64,000 nucleotides of DNA from Butyricimonas faecihominis (GCF_033096445.1 NZ_AP028155.1:3911880-3975879); one strand, 5' to 3'; positions 48,596 to 57,740 are shown, counted from the first letter of the stretch. Program-made: numbers and translations. The notes: a model not told the origin generated them from the letters alone.

Positions 48596-49375
48596 TTATT
48601 TATTGCGATCAAGTTTTTCAAGAGAAACCTTCTCTCCGTCGAATACGGCATAACTGAAATGCGTGATCCAGTCTCCCGTGTTGATATAGTGGCTGTTGGG
48701 TTCGAGTTCAAGATTGAGAGGCAAATGGCGATGGCCAAAAATGAAATAATCCACGTGGTGTTCTTTCAAGATATTCCGGCAATAAATAACGATTTCTTCT
48801 TTGTCATCTCCCAGATAGCCCCTCGCCTCGATTTGTCCGTTTCCTTTCAGTCGGGAATGGGATGACCATTTATTGGCTAAAGCGATCCCCCAGTCGGGAT
48901 GGATAAACCGGAAACATCTTTGTAGGAAACGATTATGGAAAGCGTTACGCAGGAAAAGATACCCTTTGTCGTTCGGGTTCAGGCCGTCACCATGTCCGAT
49001 AAGGAAAGACTTTCCGTTTAGCGTGGTTTCAAGCATGGAAGTGTGCAGGATAACACCACATTCTTTTGCCAAGTAGTCGAAAGCCCAGATGTCGTGGTTA
49101 CCCGTGAAGAAATGTACCTTAATTCCCTGATCCGTGAAATTGGCCAGTTCGGCAAGAAAGCGTACGTGGCCTTTGGGTACAACGTGTTTGTATTCGAACC
49201 AAAAATCAAACATATCACCAAGCAGGTAAAGTTCCAAGCAATCAGGTTTGATGCTTTGCAAAAACTCCACGAGCATAATTTCTCTCTCCCGATTATCTTT
49301 CAATAGTTTGGCACCCAAGTGTGCGTCTGAAAGAAAATAAACCTTCTTACCCTGCATGATGATATGTTCGTCCAA
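48596..49375 (-). CDS. lpxH: UDP-2,3-diacylglucosamine diphosphatase (LpxH-like)
   Basis: 259 aa calcineurin-like phosphoesterase. Metal motifs in order: SDAHLG, GDMFDFWF, GNHDIWAF, GHGDGLN, FGHRHLP. Cleaves the pyrophosphate of the lipid A precursor. Start at 49375 or at Met7 (49357). Five bases after the thioredoxin-fold lipoprotein gene. Confidence 0.88.
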   Translation of the reverse strand: MDEHIIMQGKKVYFLSDAHLGAKLLKDNREREIMLVEFLQSIKPDCLELYLLGDMFDFWFEYKHVVPKGHVRFLAELANFTDQGIKVHFFTGNHDIWAFDYLAKECGVILHTSMLETTLNGKSFLIGHGDGLNPNDKGYLFLRNAFHNRFLQRCFRFIHPDWGIALANKWSSHSRLKGNGQIEARGYLGDDKEEIVIYCRNILKEHHVDYFIFGHRHLPLNLELEPNSHYINTGDWITHFSYAVFDGEKVSLEKLDRNK

Positions 49376-49380
49376 TATAA

Positions 49381-50541
49381 TTATTTTTTCAACAAGTCGT
49401 TCAAACGGTCTTCCAAACGGCTGCCGTACAAATTTTTACCGACAATTTCTTTCTTTTGGTTAATGATGTAGTTTGCCGGAACACTCTTCACGTTCCAAGT
49501 CGAGGCTGCCCGACTTTGTAATGCTCCTTGATCCCATACGCAAATCCAGTTGATCTTGTTCGTTTTTATCACGTCTTCCCAAAGAAATTTGTTTTTATCC
49601 AGACAAACCATGTATATTTCCACTCCCCGGTTTTTGAACTTGTTGTACACGCTTTTCATCTGGTCAATGTACTCTTGGCTCTCTTTGGCCGTGATCAGTC
49701 CGAAGTCAAGCACGATGAGTTTCGATTTGAGGGAGTTCAGTGAAACATCCTTGCCATTCACATCCGGCAGGTTAATATCCGGCAGAGATCCTTCCGTGTT
49801 GTTAATTACGGCAGCCAATTGTTGATTGCGGATAGCTTGGGATATTTGTTTCAAGTGATTCATGATTGCCTTCGTGTACTGGGATTCGGGATAAAGGGCG
49901 GTCAAGGATGATGCCACCACTTTAAAATAGTGAAGGTCTTCGAACTCGTCCATCACTCCGATATTATCATCAATTTTTTGATAAAGGGCATAGTAAGATG
50001 CCGGAGAGGTGGCGTGTTTGATAATGAAGTCACGGGTGAAACTGATCTGTTTGTTGATGGCCTCTTCCCATGCCTTGGCGTATTCCTGACGTTGAGCGTC
50101 ATACTCGGTTCCTTGTGGGAGAGCTTGGTAGGATCTCTTCAAAGAATCTGTTGTCGTGATGGTACGGGTGATTTGGAAATTCAAGAGTTTAATCCATAAC
50201 GAGTTTTCAGAACCGTCCACCCAATAGTTATTTTTAATGTCCTTCAGCGTACCACTGACTTCAAGTACCTCGTCCGGGCTGGCGATCAAGGTCACTTGCT
50301 CGTTGTTAGAAAATCTTAAAGAATAGAATGTCGGGAGTTCGATGTTGAGTTTAAATTTAAACTCCCCGTTCTTGTTAATTTTTGTTGAGTCGATTGTTTT
50401 TCTTGAACTTACATCTATTTGTTCCAGATATACTTTCGTGTTGGCTGCATCTTTGATGGCTCCTGTAATTTCGACATTCGTCTTTTCACTACAGGATGCG
50501 ATAAGAACTACAAGTAGTCCAAGTAATAGTATTTTTCTCAT
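49381..50541 (-). CDS. Thioredoxin-fold lipoprotein without CxxC
   Basis: 386 aa. Lipobox LIASC (Cys17), DUF4369-like N-terminal domain (about 20-115), helical middle, and a C-terminal TlpA/ResA-type thioredoxin fold (about 252-380) with the sequence VLDFGLITAKES at 278-288 where WCxxC is expected. Both redox cysteines are lost, so it cannot act as a disulfide reductase; binding or structural roles are possible. Otherwise typical for the Bacteroidetes envelope. Precedes lpxH and comM on the same strand. Confidence 0.85.
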   Translation of the reverse strand: MRKILLLGLLVVLIASCSEKTNVEITGAIKDAANTKVYLEQIDVSSRKTIDSTKINKNGEFKFKLNIELPTFYSLRFSNNEQVTLIASPDEVLEVSGTLKDIKNNYWVDGSENSLWIKLLNFQITRTITTTDSLKRSYQALPQGTEYDAQRQEYAKAWEEAINKQISFTRDFIIKHATSPASYYALYQKIDDNIGVMDEFEDLHYFKVVASSLTALYPESQYTKAIMNHLKQISQAIRNQQLAAVINNTEGSLPDINLPDVNGKDVSLNSLKSKLIVLDFGLITAKESQEYIDQMKSVYNKFKNRGVEIYMVCLDKNKFLWEDVIKTNKINWICVWDQGALQSRAASTWNVKSVPANYIINQKKEIVGKNLYGSRLEDRLNDLLKK

Positions 50542-50702
50542 AATTTGTTGGAATGATATAAATAATCTACATCTTGATTTATGAAGTTCGAAAGTAATAC
50601 TTTTTTTCTATTTTTCACATCATCGGATCAGATTTTCGGGGAAAAAACCGTTAATTAATTGTTAATGGTGTATTTCGGGGAATCGAAATTTGAAAATTGT
50701 TT

Positions 50703-50710
50703 TATTTTTG
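50703..50710 (+). promoter_or_regulatory. -7 element TATTTTTG before the Cys-rich protein gene
   Basis: Exact TAnnTTTG only seven bases upstream of the ATG at 50717, so the transcript would be leaderless or nearly so. Confidence 0.4.
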
Positions 50711-50716
50711 CAAACG

Positions 50717-51142
50717 ATGAAACAGAAAAAATTGAATATACCAGCACTCTTGCTATTGTTTACCTTTTTGTTAGGTACGATAGGTATGAATGTAAGTAAA
50801 GTGTACTGTCAGCGTTGCCAGGAAACTTACTTGCACGTGATGGTTATTCCTCAGGACATCCCGTGTCCGTGTACACATGGTTGTTACTGCTGTCATCATA
50901 TGTGCCACAATGCGCACAAAAAGAATTGCGATAATGCGAAACAAGAACATACTTATTATAAAGTTTCCGGTGATTGGGCAATGTCCCATTTCGAAATACA
51001 GTTCTGCGATATGGTGCGGGAGTGTAATTTTATGATGTCTTTACCGGATGCGGTTATTTCTAATGTACAACCCTTTAATTCTCCTGTTGCATACATAGAC
51101 ACGTCTCCGCCTTTGGAGTTGCTATGTATTTTCCGTTGTTGA
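50717..51142 (+). CDS. Secreted Cys/His-rich protein of the metal locus
   Basis: 141 aa, not recognised. Signal peptide (NIPALLLLFTFLLGTIGMN) followed by a Cys/His-rich stretch (CPCTHGCYCCHHMCHNAHKK) that could bind metal, and further single Cys residues to the end (LCIFRC). It precedes a TonB receptor and an HMA protein in the same direction, so it is probably a metal-binding envelope protein. An upstream in-frame start (50690) is less likely. Confidence 0.8.
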   Translation: MKQKKLNIPALLLLFTFLLGTIGMNVSKVYCQRCQETYLHVMVIPQDIPCPCTHGCYCCHHMCHNAHKKNCDNAKQEHTYYKVSGDWAMSHFEIQFCDMVRECNFMMSLPDAVISNVQPFNSPVAYIDTSPPLELLCIFRC

Positions 51143-51239
51143 TTAAATTTTGATCCGTGACGAAGATGCTTTAAAAGTATCTTTCGACGAGTCGTGTGTA
51201 TGCGTCTGACTTGACTGAAACGTTATTTAAAATTTAATC
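51141..51239 (+). promoter_or_regulatory. Structured spacer before the metal receptor gene
   Basis: GATTAAATTTT (51141-51151, including the last two bases of the preceding stop) is perfectly inverted at AAAATTTAATC (51229-51239). Enclosed bases contain a short GACGAGTC-like hairpin. No promoter boxes were seen in 51143-51312. No known riboswitch was recognised. Confidence 0.4.
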
Positions 51240-51312
51240 AAGAGAGAACGTGTTTCGTGGCATTGGGTAAAAGAAATATCCCCGGCACGTTCCTGAAAAT
51301 CGTGGAATCTAT

Positions 51313-53601
51313 ATGAGAAATTTGTTTATTGTAATGTGTTTACTTGCCTCTGTTGGCTTACAGGCACAGACCATAAAAGGGCGTGTTATGGAAGAAACGG
51401 AAAACGGAGAGGTGGCGTTACCCGGGGCGAATGTCTATTGGGTAGGGACCTCGAAAGGATCTGTTTCGGATGCGAACGGGGAATTTAAGATCAAGTGGGA
51501 AAAGGTTGGGAAGTTGGTCGTTAGTTTTATCGGGTACCGCTCGGATACGATAGAGGTAAAATCCACGGATAAATTCGTGACCTGCACGTTGAAATCCGGG
51601 GAGCAATTGGATGAGGTGAGCGTGGCTGCCCGTAAACAGAGTACCGTGATGTCGACTCAGGGACCTTTGATCGAGCAATTGATCACGGGCGAAGAGTTGT
51701 GTAAGGCGGCTTGCTGTAACTTGGGTGAGAGTTTCGAGACGAATGCCTCGGTTGACGTGTCGTATGCCGATGCCGTGACGGGTGCAAAGCAAATCCAGCT
51801 ATTGGGATTAACCGGAAAGTACGTGCAGATGATGACAGAGAATATGCCTAATTTCCGGGGATTGGCCTCTTTGTACGGATTGACTTATATTCCCGGTCCT
51901 TGGATGTCCGCGATTTCCGTTTCAAAAGGAACGGGATCGGTGATTAATGGTTACGAATCGATGGCCGGGCAGATCAGCGTGGACTACAAGAAACCCCGTG
52001 ATCCGGAGTTACTCTCGGCTAATGTCTTCACGAGTAGCGAGGGAATGTACGAATTTAACTCTAATTTCAGTATCAAGTTCAATGACAAGTGGAGTACGAT
52101 GTTTCTTTTGCATGGGGACTGGATGGAAGAGCCTCATGACGGGAACAAGGATGGATTCTTGGATATGCCGGAGAAAACGCAATACAACGTGATGAATCGT
52201 TGGGCTTATAAAGATGATACTTGGTATTTGCAATTCGGGGGTAAATTTATCGACGAGGAACGTATCGGTGGACAAACCACTCATGGTGGACATGCTCATG
52301 CAGATGAGAAATACGGGTTGTATAAAATTGGAATCGACACTCGTCGTTACGAGGCTTTCTTGAAGTTAGGTTACTTGATGCCCCAGTATGAGAACACGAG
52401 TATGGCGATTTTGGTGAACTATTCCGATCACACGCAGGATTCTTATTATGGGCCGAAAATGTATAACGCCGGGCAGAAGAGTTTGTTCGTGAACTACATC
52501 TACCAGTCTATCTTCGGGACGAATCCCAGCCAGATGTACTCTGCCGGGTTGAGTTTCAATTACGACAAATATGACGAAGATTTCCGTGATCCGGTTTTCA
52601 ATTATGGAGAGGATATTTCTACCGATTTCATAAATATGAAACGAGAAGAACGGGTGCCGGGAGCTTTCTTCCAGTACACGGGAGAGTTCTTGGATCAGCG
52701 TTTTATCGTGATGGCAGGTTTGCGCTACGATTATCACAATATTTTCGGGAGTATTTGGACTCCGCGGGCTCACATCATGTATAAACCGGATGAATTCACC
52801 AGCATTAAGGCCACTTTTGGTCGCGGTCTGCGTACTCCGAATATCTTGGCCGAGAACAGTTACTTGCTGGCCTCTGCCGCGAACTTCTACGTGAATGGCG
52901 AGTTGTTGGGTAAAAATCCGGCTTTACTAGATGATCTAAAAATGGAGGATTCTTGGAATTTCGGGGCTAACGTGAACCGGAAGTTCGAAGTATTCGGGCG
53001 TACCTTGAATATCAATTTGGATTATTATCATACGAAATTCAACGACCAAGTGGTGGTGGATAACGAGACGGCATACAACAAGGTGAACTTTTATAACTTA
53101 GACGGGGATTCCTATTCGAATTGTTACCAGATAGAGGTGAAATACGAGTTGATCCCTCGTTTGGAGGCCACGTTAGCTTATCGTTACAATGATGTGAAGA
53201 CAACGATAAACGGTGATTTGAGACGTACTCCTTTAACGAGCCGTTATAAGGGATTGGTGAATTTGTCATATTTCACGAATTTGAAGAAATGGCAGTTCGA
53301 TTTCACAACCCAGTTCAACGGTTCCGGACGTTTGCCGGAGCAGGGTGGGATTGCCGATGAATATCGGGTCGCCTCCCGTTTTGATGATTTCCAGATCATG
53401 AATGCGCAGGTTACGAAATATTTCCGTTTGTGGAGTATTTACGCTGGATGTGAGAATATCGGGGATTTCACTCAAAAGAACCCGATCGTAAATTCCCATA
53501 ATCCTTGGAGCGATACCTTTGACTCGTCGAAAGTGTGGGGACCTCTTCACGGACGTAAATTTTATATCGGTTTGAGATTTGCCTTAGATCGAAAAGAATA
53601 A
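51313..53601 (+). CDS. TonB-dependent receptor of a metal-handling locus
   Basis: 762 aa. Signal peptide to QAQ, carboxypeptidase-regulatory-like domain (about 20-100), plug with ITGEELCKAACCNLGESFET and a C-terminal barrel ending FYIGLRFALD. The Cys pair in KAACCNLGE is a recurrent mark of receptors near heavy-metal genes in Bacteroidetes. A His-rich loop (GGQTTHGGHAHADEKYG) also fits metal binding. The metal is not proven; copper is likely from the downstream HMA gene. No SusD partner. Confidence 0.88.
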   Translation: MRNLFIVMCLLASVGLQAQTIKGRVMEETENGEVALPGANVYWVGTSKGSVSDANGEFKIKWEKVGKLVVSFIGYRSDTIEVKSTDKFVTCTLKSGEQLDEVSVAARKQSTVMSTQGPLIEQLITGEELCKAACCNLGESFETNASVDVSYADAVTGAKQIQLLGLTGKYVQMMTENMPNFRGLASLYGLTYIPGPWMSAISVSKGTGSVINGYESMAGQISVDYKKPRDPELLSANVFTSSEGMYEFNSNFSIKFNDKWSTMFLLHGDWMEEPHDGNKDGFLDMPEKTQYNVMNRWAYKDDTWYLQFGGKFIDEERIGGQTTHGGHAHADEKYGLYKIGIDTRRYEAFLKLGYLMPQYENTSMAILVNYSDHTQDSYYGPKMYNAGQKSLFVNYIYQSIFGTNPSQMYSAGLSFNYDKYDEDFRDPVFNYGEDISTDFINMKREERVPGAFFQYTGEFLDQRFIVMAGLRYDYHNIFGSIWTPRAHIMYKPDEFTSIKATFGRGLRTPNILAENSYLLASAANFYVNGELLGKNPALLDDLKMEDSWNFGANVNRKFEVFGRTLNINLDYYHTKFNDQVVVDNETAYNKVNFYNLDGDSYSNCYQIEVKYELIPRLEATLAYRYNDVKTTINGDLRRTPLTSRYKGLVNLSYFTNLKKWQFDFTTQFNGSGRLPEQGGIADEYRVASRFDDFQIMNAQVTKYFRLWSIYAGCENIGDFTQKNPIVNSHNPWSDTFDSSKVWGPLHGRKFYIGLRFALDRKE

Positions 53602-53656
53602 TCAATAAAATAATTACTTTTGAAAAACAATGTTTTTAATAACTAATACATTTACT

Positions 53657-54205
53657 ATGAAAACAATGAAAATTTTATTCACGCTGGTAGTGTTCGTTAT
53701 GATGGGTTTAACCGTGAGTGCCCAAGCTAAAAAAGATACAACCGTTATTTTTAAAGTAGGAATACATTGCCCTTCTTGTAAGGCTAAACTGGATAAAGAT
53801 ATGCCTTTCGAGAAAGGAATCAAGGATTATAAGTTGAACATGAAAGATTCAACCGTGTTGATTTCTTTCCGTACCGACAAAAACTCTGTTGAGGCATTGC
53901 GGGCGGCTATCGAGCGCCATGACGTGAAAGTAGTGGGAATGTGTGATAAAGACGGTAAGTTGATGAAATGTGGTAAAGCACATAAATGTTGTAAAGAAGG
54001 AAATAAAGAAGCTTGCAAGGGAAGTTGCGGCGAGAAACATAATTGCAGTGGTACTTGCGGGCAAAGTTGTGGCGAGAAAAAGTGTGATAGCAAATGCGAC
54101 CAGAACTGCGAGTCAAAAGAAAGCAAATGTGAAGGAAAATGTGGTGACAATTGCTGTTCCAAGACAGGTAAAACAGACGAGTGCTGCAAGAATAAGAAAA
54201 AGTAA
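53657..54205 (+). CDS. Secreted HMA-domain protein with metallothionein-like tail
   Basis: 182 aa. Signal peptide ending SAQA, then a heavy-metal-associated domain (about 27-95) with GIHCPSC (Cys38, Cys41), as in copper chaperones. After residue 95 comes a tail of repeated Cys motifs (18 Cys in about 88 residues, for example CGEKHNCSGTCGQSCGEKKC, ending DECCKNKKK). The tail is Lys/Glu/Gly-rich and would buffer metal. Such a fusion of HMA with a Cys-rich tail is uncommon. An ATG at 53630 is in frame but would spoil the signal peptide. Confidence 0.88.
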   Translation: MKTMKILFTLVVFVMMGLTVSAQAKKDTTVIFKVGIHCPSCKAKLDKDMPFEKGIKDYKLNMKDSTVLISFRTDKNSVEALRAAIERHDVKVVGMCDKDGKLMKCGKAHKCCKEGNKEACKGSCGEKHNCSGTCGQSCGEKKCDSKCDQNCESKESKCEGKCGDNCCSKTGKTDECCKNKKK

Positions 54206-54222
54206 GGAAATATTCTTGAAGG

Positions 54223-54262
54223 ATACAAAAAAACGGTAGCGAAAGCTACCGTTTTTTTGTAT
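54223..54262. terminator. Bidirectional terminator, 18-bp stem with GAAA loop
   Basis: ATACAAAAAAACGGTAGC pairs perfectly with GCTACCGTTTTTTTGTAT around GAAA. It serves the HMA gene and, in reverse, the convergent kinase gene, whose stop codon begins at the edge of the stem. Confidence 0.92.
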
Positions 54263-55344
54263 TATTGATCCAGAATAAACTGGTTCATCTTGTCGAATTG
54301 TCGTTCCATGTCCTGTAATAACCTTACTTGAACTTTAGCCCGTTGCAGGTTATGCTCGGGATAGGTGATCGGGTAATAATGATCTCCGTCCAAATAATCC
54401 GTCAAGAAACGGACAGCTTGCAGGTAGGTCATCAGCATGCATCCTTGCGCGAGGGTCTTTTTTTCTTTGAGCGTGAAAAGGTGTTTGGCTTTTTCCATGA
54501 ATCCGGCGGTGAAAGCCTCGAAATAATCCATGTTAAAATGCACCTCGTCAAGATTGCGGGTTTCCTCTCCGGCTGTGTTACAGGACGAACGAATAGCATC
54601 CCCGAAGTCGTAATGCACGATTCCCGGCATCACGGTGTCCAGATCGATCACGCATAACGGGTGATCATTGTGGTCGAACAGGAGATTATTAGCTTTCGTG
54701 TCATTGTGAGTGACCCGGAGCGGTAGAATACCCTCGTCTTTCATCCGTTGTAATTCCAACATCTCGTTATCGAACTTTTTCAAATATTCGAGTAATTCCT
54801 TGCTTGCCTCGATTCGCTCCGGTTCGGCTTTGGCCAAGGCTTCTTTTAATTCCCGTTGGCGGCGGGGAACATTGTGAAAAAGCGGGATGGTCTCGATCAA
54901 CAATTTTGCATCAAAATCGGAAATCCGGTTCTCGAATTCCCCGAACCCGATACCCACTTGATAAGCGATCTGGGAATCCGGGATAACATCGTAGCTCTTT
55001 GATCCTTTGATAAAGAGTGATAGCGTCCAGTAGTTTCCCTCGTAATCTTTGTAGTAAGCGTTTCCCTTGTCCGTGTAGAAATACGTGATGTATTTGCGGG
55101 TAATGTCGCTCACTTTGTGTCGGATAAGCCGGTTGCGGATATGCCCGCACACTAGTTCTTTGTTTCGCACCAGTTTCGGGATGTCCTTGAACACGTTACC
55201 GTTGATCCTTTGGAGAATGTACTCGACATCCTCGTCCACTTTCACCAGATAGGTGTCGTTAATATGGCCAGAACCGTACGGTGTTGCGGATATAAACCGC
55301 CCGCTCGATACGAACGTGTCGTAAATTCTCTTCAGTTTGTCCAT
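54262..55344 (-). CDS. Sugar 1-kinase of the aminoglycoside phosphotransferase fold (NahK-like)
   Basis: 360 aa. Nucleotide loop GSGHINDTYLVKV, catalytic loop VTHNDTKANNLLFD, metal site CVIDLDTVMPG. The pattern is that of NahK, N-acetylhexosamine 1-kinase, which makes GlcNAc-1-P or GalNAc-1-P. A choline- or homoserine-kinase-like function is possible. 39 bp downstream of a sugar nucleotidyltransferase gene on the same strand, so the pair would make a UDP-sugar by salvage. Confidence 0.83.
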   Translation of the reverse strand: MDKLKRIYDTFVSSGRFISATPYGSGHINDTYLVKVDEDVEYILQRINGNVFKDIPKLVRNKELVCGHIRNRLIRHKVSDITRKYITYFYTDKGNAYYKDYEGNYWTLSLFIKGSKSYDVIPDSQIAYQVGIGFGEFENRISDFDAKLLIETIPLFHNVPRRQRELKEALAKAEPERIEASKELLEYLKKFDNEMLELQRMKDEGILPLRVTHNDTKANNLLFDHNDHPLCVIDLDTVMPGIVHYDFGDAIRSSCNTAGEETRNLDEVHFNMDYFEAFTAGFMEKAKHLFTLKEKKTLAQGCMLMTYLQAVRFLTDYLDGDHYYPITYPEHNLQRAKVQVRLLQDMERQFDKMNQFILDQ

Positions 55345-55383
55345 GCTTAGTTGTTTTTTAGTGTTTACCCGTTTTTATGCTAT

Positions 55384-56286
55384 TTACTGTCCCATGTCGG
55401 TATATAATCCTTCCCCGTCGAATTTCTGCAAGGCATTGTTCACCAGCTCCGTGTCCTCTTTGTATGTCACGCCGAACCATTTGGCGCTGGTGTTTAAGAC
55501 CTTCACTTTCACGGCCTTTTGCTTGATAAGTTCGTCTACCACGAAAGGTATGTAAATCTCTGCCTTGGGATTTTCGCTGTTCTTGTGGTAGAACTCGATG
55601 AATTGCTTCTCGATCTCCCCGAAAAGCATGGGCGAGAATCCCCAGAAATTCATGGAAACCACGTCATCCTCGTGCAAAACTACTCCCGAGTTCAGGTCTT
55701 TAATTACGTCACCTTCCCGACCGATCTTCGTGCATTCGGTGATACTGGTTAGGAAATTGTCCTCGTCAACCGTGCATATTCCTCTGGATACCGTCCCGTT
55801 CTCGGATAGCGTGGCTGCCAACCGGTAGCCGGCCAAGCTGAAGCATCTCTCGTCGGAGTTGCTGGCTACGAAATCGTGCATCTTCACGAAAGCATCCCGT
55901 CCGTAAAAGTCATCGGCGTTGATCGCGATAAACGGTTCGTGTATATGGTCTTTTGCGGCCCAGATGGCGTGAGCCGTTCCCCAAGGTTTTTCCCGCTGGA
56001 TCGGGGGTAGGTTACCGGGCAGTTGATCCATTTCTTGAAAACAGTACACGGTTTCAACCAAGCTTTCTGCATATTTTCCCACGGCCTCTTTAAATTCGTT
56101 CTCGAAACTCCGGCGGATGATGAAAACAATCTTGTCAAACCCCGCGTGTACGGCGTCATAGATTGAATAATGCAACAATGTTTTCTTGTGAGGTCCGAGT
56201 AATGCCAGTTGTTTCAAGCTACCGAACCGGGAACCCATCCCTGCTGCCATGATGAGCAAGGTCGTCTTATTCTTCGTCGTTTCCAT
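55384..56286 (-). CDS. Sugar-1-phosphate nucleotidyltransferase
   Basis: 300 aa. Signature MAAGMGSRFGSLKQLALLGP, metal-binding INADDFYGRDAF, SGVVLHEDD and WFGVTYKEDTE. Related to UTP-sugar pyrophosphorylases. With the NahK-like kinase it could convert a 1-phosphate sugar to a nucleotide sugar. A -7 element TAGCTTTG lies at 56330-56337. Confidence 0.85.
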   Translation of the reverse strand: METTKNKTTLLIMAAGMGSRFGSLKQLALLGPHKKTLLHYSIYDAVHAGFDKIVFIIRRSFENEFKEAVGKYAESLVETVYCFQEMDQLPGNLPPIQREKPWGTAHAIWAAKDHIHEPFIAINADDFYGRDAFVKMHDFVASNSDERCFSLAGYRLAATLSENGTVSRGICTVDEDNFLTSITECTKIGREGDVIKDLNSGVVLHEDDVVSMNFWGFSPMLFGEIEKQFIEFYHKNSENPKAEIYIPFVVDELIKQKAVKVKVLNTSAKWFGVTYKEDTELVNNALQKFDGEGLYTDMGQ

Positions 56287-56329
56287 GTTTTTATATTTAA
56301 TCTTTTTACTTGTATTACCTTCTTTCGGG

Positions 56330-56337
56330 CAAAGCTA
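56330..56337 (-). promoter_or_regulatory. -7 element TAGCTTTG for the nucleotidyltransferase-kinase pair
   Basis: Exact TAnnTTTG on the minus strand, 44 bp before the start codon, inside the gap after rmuC. Confidence 0.5.
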
Positions 56338-56405
56338 ATAAAAACTGCGGAAAGAATCTAGCAAGTCGTGTTTTGTTTTATTTCAGGTGAAAATCTTGGT
56401 TGTTT

Positions 56406-57719
56406 TTATGCCTCGTCCTCTTCTGAAAATGGATCCAGTAGTGGGTTTTGCTCCTCTTTAGCCGGAAGGGCCTCGACCGAGCGGAGTTGTCGCTGTATGG
56501 CCCGGGTTCGTTTGCCCATGACCTCTTCCAGTTGGTTGTTAGCGGTTTGGAGATTTTTTTGGGCTTTCTCCAGAAGTCCCCCGAATTTCTCGAATTCGGC
56601 CTTCACGCCACCAAGAATATGCCACACCTCGCTGCTGCGTTTTTGGATGGCCAGCGTGCGGAATCCCATTTGCAGGCTGTTCAGTATCGCTGCCAGTGTG
56701 GTAGGCCCCGTGACAATCACGTGGTATTCCTGCTGTAATTGTTCCAGCAAGGCTGCCCGGCGGGTAACCTCTCCGTATATGCTCTCGAAAGGCAGGAACA
56801 TGATCCCGAAGTCCGTGGTATGTGGAGGGGCTAGGTATTTGTCCCGGATGTCCTTTGCCATACCGCGAATGGTCTGTTCGAGTACGCGGGAAGTGGTTTC
56901 CACCCGTTGCAAGTCTCCGGACTCGTAGGCGTCAAGGAGTTGCTCGTAAACATCCTTCGGGAACTTGGCATCGATGGGTAGGTAGACCGATTCGTCTCCT
57001 TCTGCCCGTCCGGGAAGTTTCACGGCGAACTCGACCAGTTTGTCCGATCCGGGTTTAGTCTTCACGTTTACATCGTATTGATCCGGGGCTAGAATCTGTT
57101 CCAGTAACATGGAGAGTTGTACTTCCCCGATCGTTCCCCGTATTTTCACGTTGCTAAGCACTCGTTTTAGCCCACCGACATCTTGCGCCAGTGTCTGCAT
57201 CTCCCCTAAGCCTTTCTGCACGTTTTCCAGTTGCTTGCTGACGAGTTCGAACGATTGTCCGATGCGTTCGTGCAGGGTCTTTTGTAACTTTTCATCCACG
57301 GTGGCTCGCATCTCTTCCAGTTTCTTTTCCGTGTTTTGCAAGAGCTCCTGCTGGCGGAGTGATAGTTCCCCGAACTTTTCCCGTTGCAGGCGATTGAATA
57401 ATTCCATGCTTTCGGCAAAACTTTTTTGGAAAGCCTGTATGGCGGAGTTGGTCTGGGTGGTGATATTCTTCAGGGTTTCCCGATGTTCCGTCCGGAAATG
57501 GTTGAGGGTAGAGGCGAGTTCTTCCCGGTCTTTGCGGGAACGGTTTTCGTCGTTTTCTCGGTTATAGCGGGATTCGTCCCGGATCACTTTTTCGAGATCC
57601 GAGATAGATCGTGATACATCCCGTGCGGTGTTGTCCTTGCGGGAACGAACGTGTAATCCAATGAGGATAATGTTGAGAATGAGAAGTAAAACGCAGGATA
57701 TAAGTATAAATAATTCCAT
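56406..57719 (-). CDS. rmuC: RmuC-family DNA recombination protein
   Basis: 437 aa from the ATG at 57719 (MELFILISCVLLLILNII): N-terminal membrane anchor, coiled coil (about 30-190), and the RmuC domain (about 200-400, VEFAVKLPG, LPIDAKFPKDVYEQL, DFGIMFLPFESIYGEV). Limits inversions between short repeats in E. coli. The TTG eight codons upstream would lie inside the -7 element (57741-57748), which argues for 57719. Confidence 0.93.
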   Translation of the reverse strand: MELFILISCVLLLILNIILIGLHVRSRKDNTARDVSRSISDLEKVIRDESRYNRENDENRSRKDREELASTLNHFRTEHRETLKNITTQTNSAIQAFQKSFAESMELFNRLQREKFGELSLRQQELLQNTEKKLEEMRATVDEKLQKTLHERIGQSFELVSKQLENVQKGLGEMQTLAQDVGGLKRVLSNVKIRGTIGEVQLSMLLEQILAPDQYDVNVKTKPGSDKLVEFAVKLPGRAEGDESVYLPIDAKFPKDVYEQLLDAYESGDLQRVETTSRVLEQTIRGMAKDIRDKYLAPPHTTDFGIMFLPFESIYGEVTRRAALLEQLQQEYHVIVTGPTTLAAILNSLQMGFRTLAIQKRSSEVWHILGGVKAEFEKFGGLLEKAQKNLQTANNQLEEVMGKRTRAIQRQLRSVEALPAKEEQNPLLDPFSEEDEA

Positions 57720-57740
57720 ATTTCTGAACCTTTTGTTGTT

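Noticed and set aside
53970-54239. Alternative frame in the Cys-rich tail of the HMA protein
   Set aside because: It begins inside the HMA gene in another frame and reaches into the terminator; the HMA frame explains the region.
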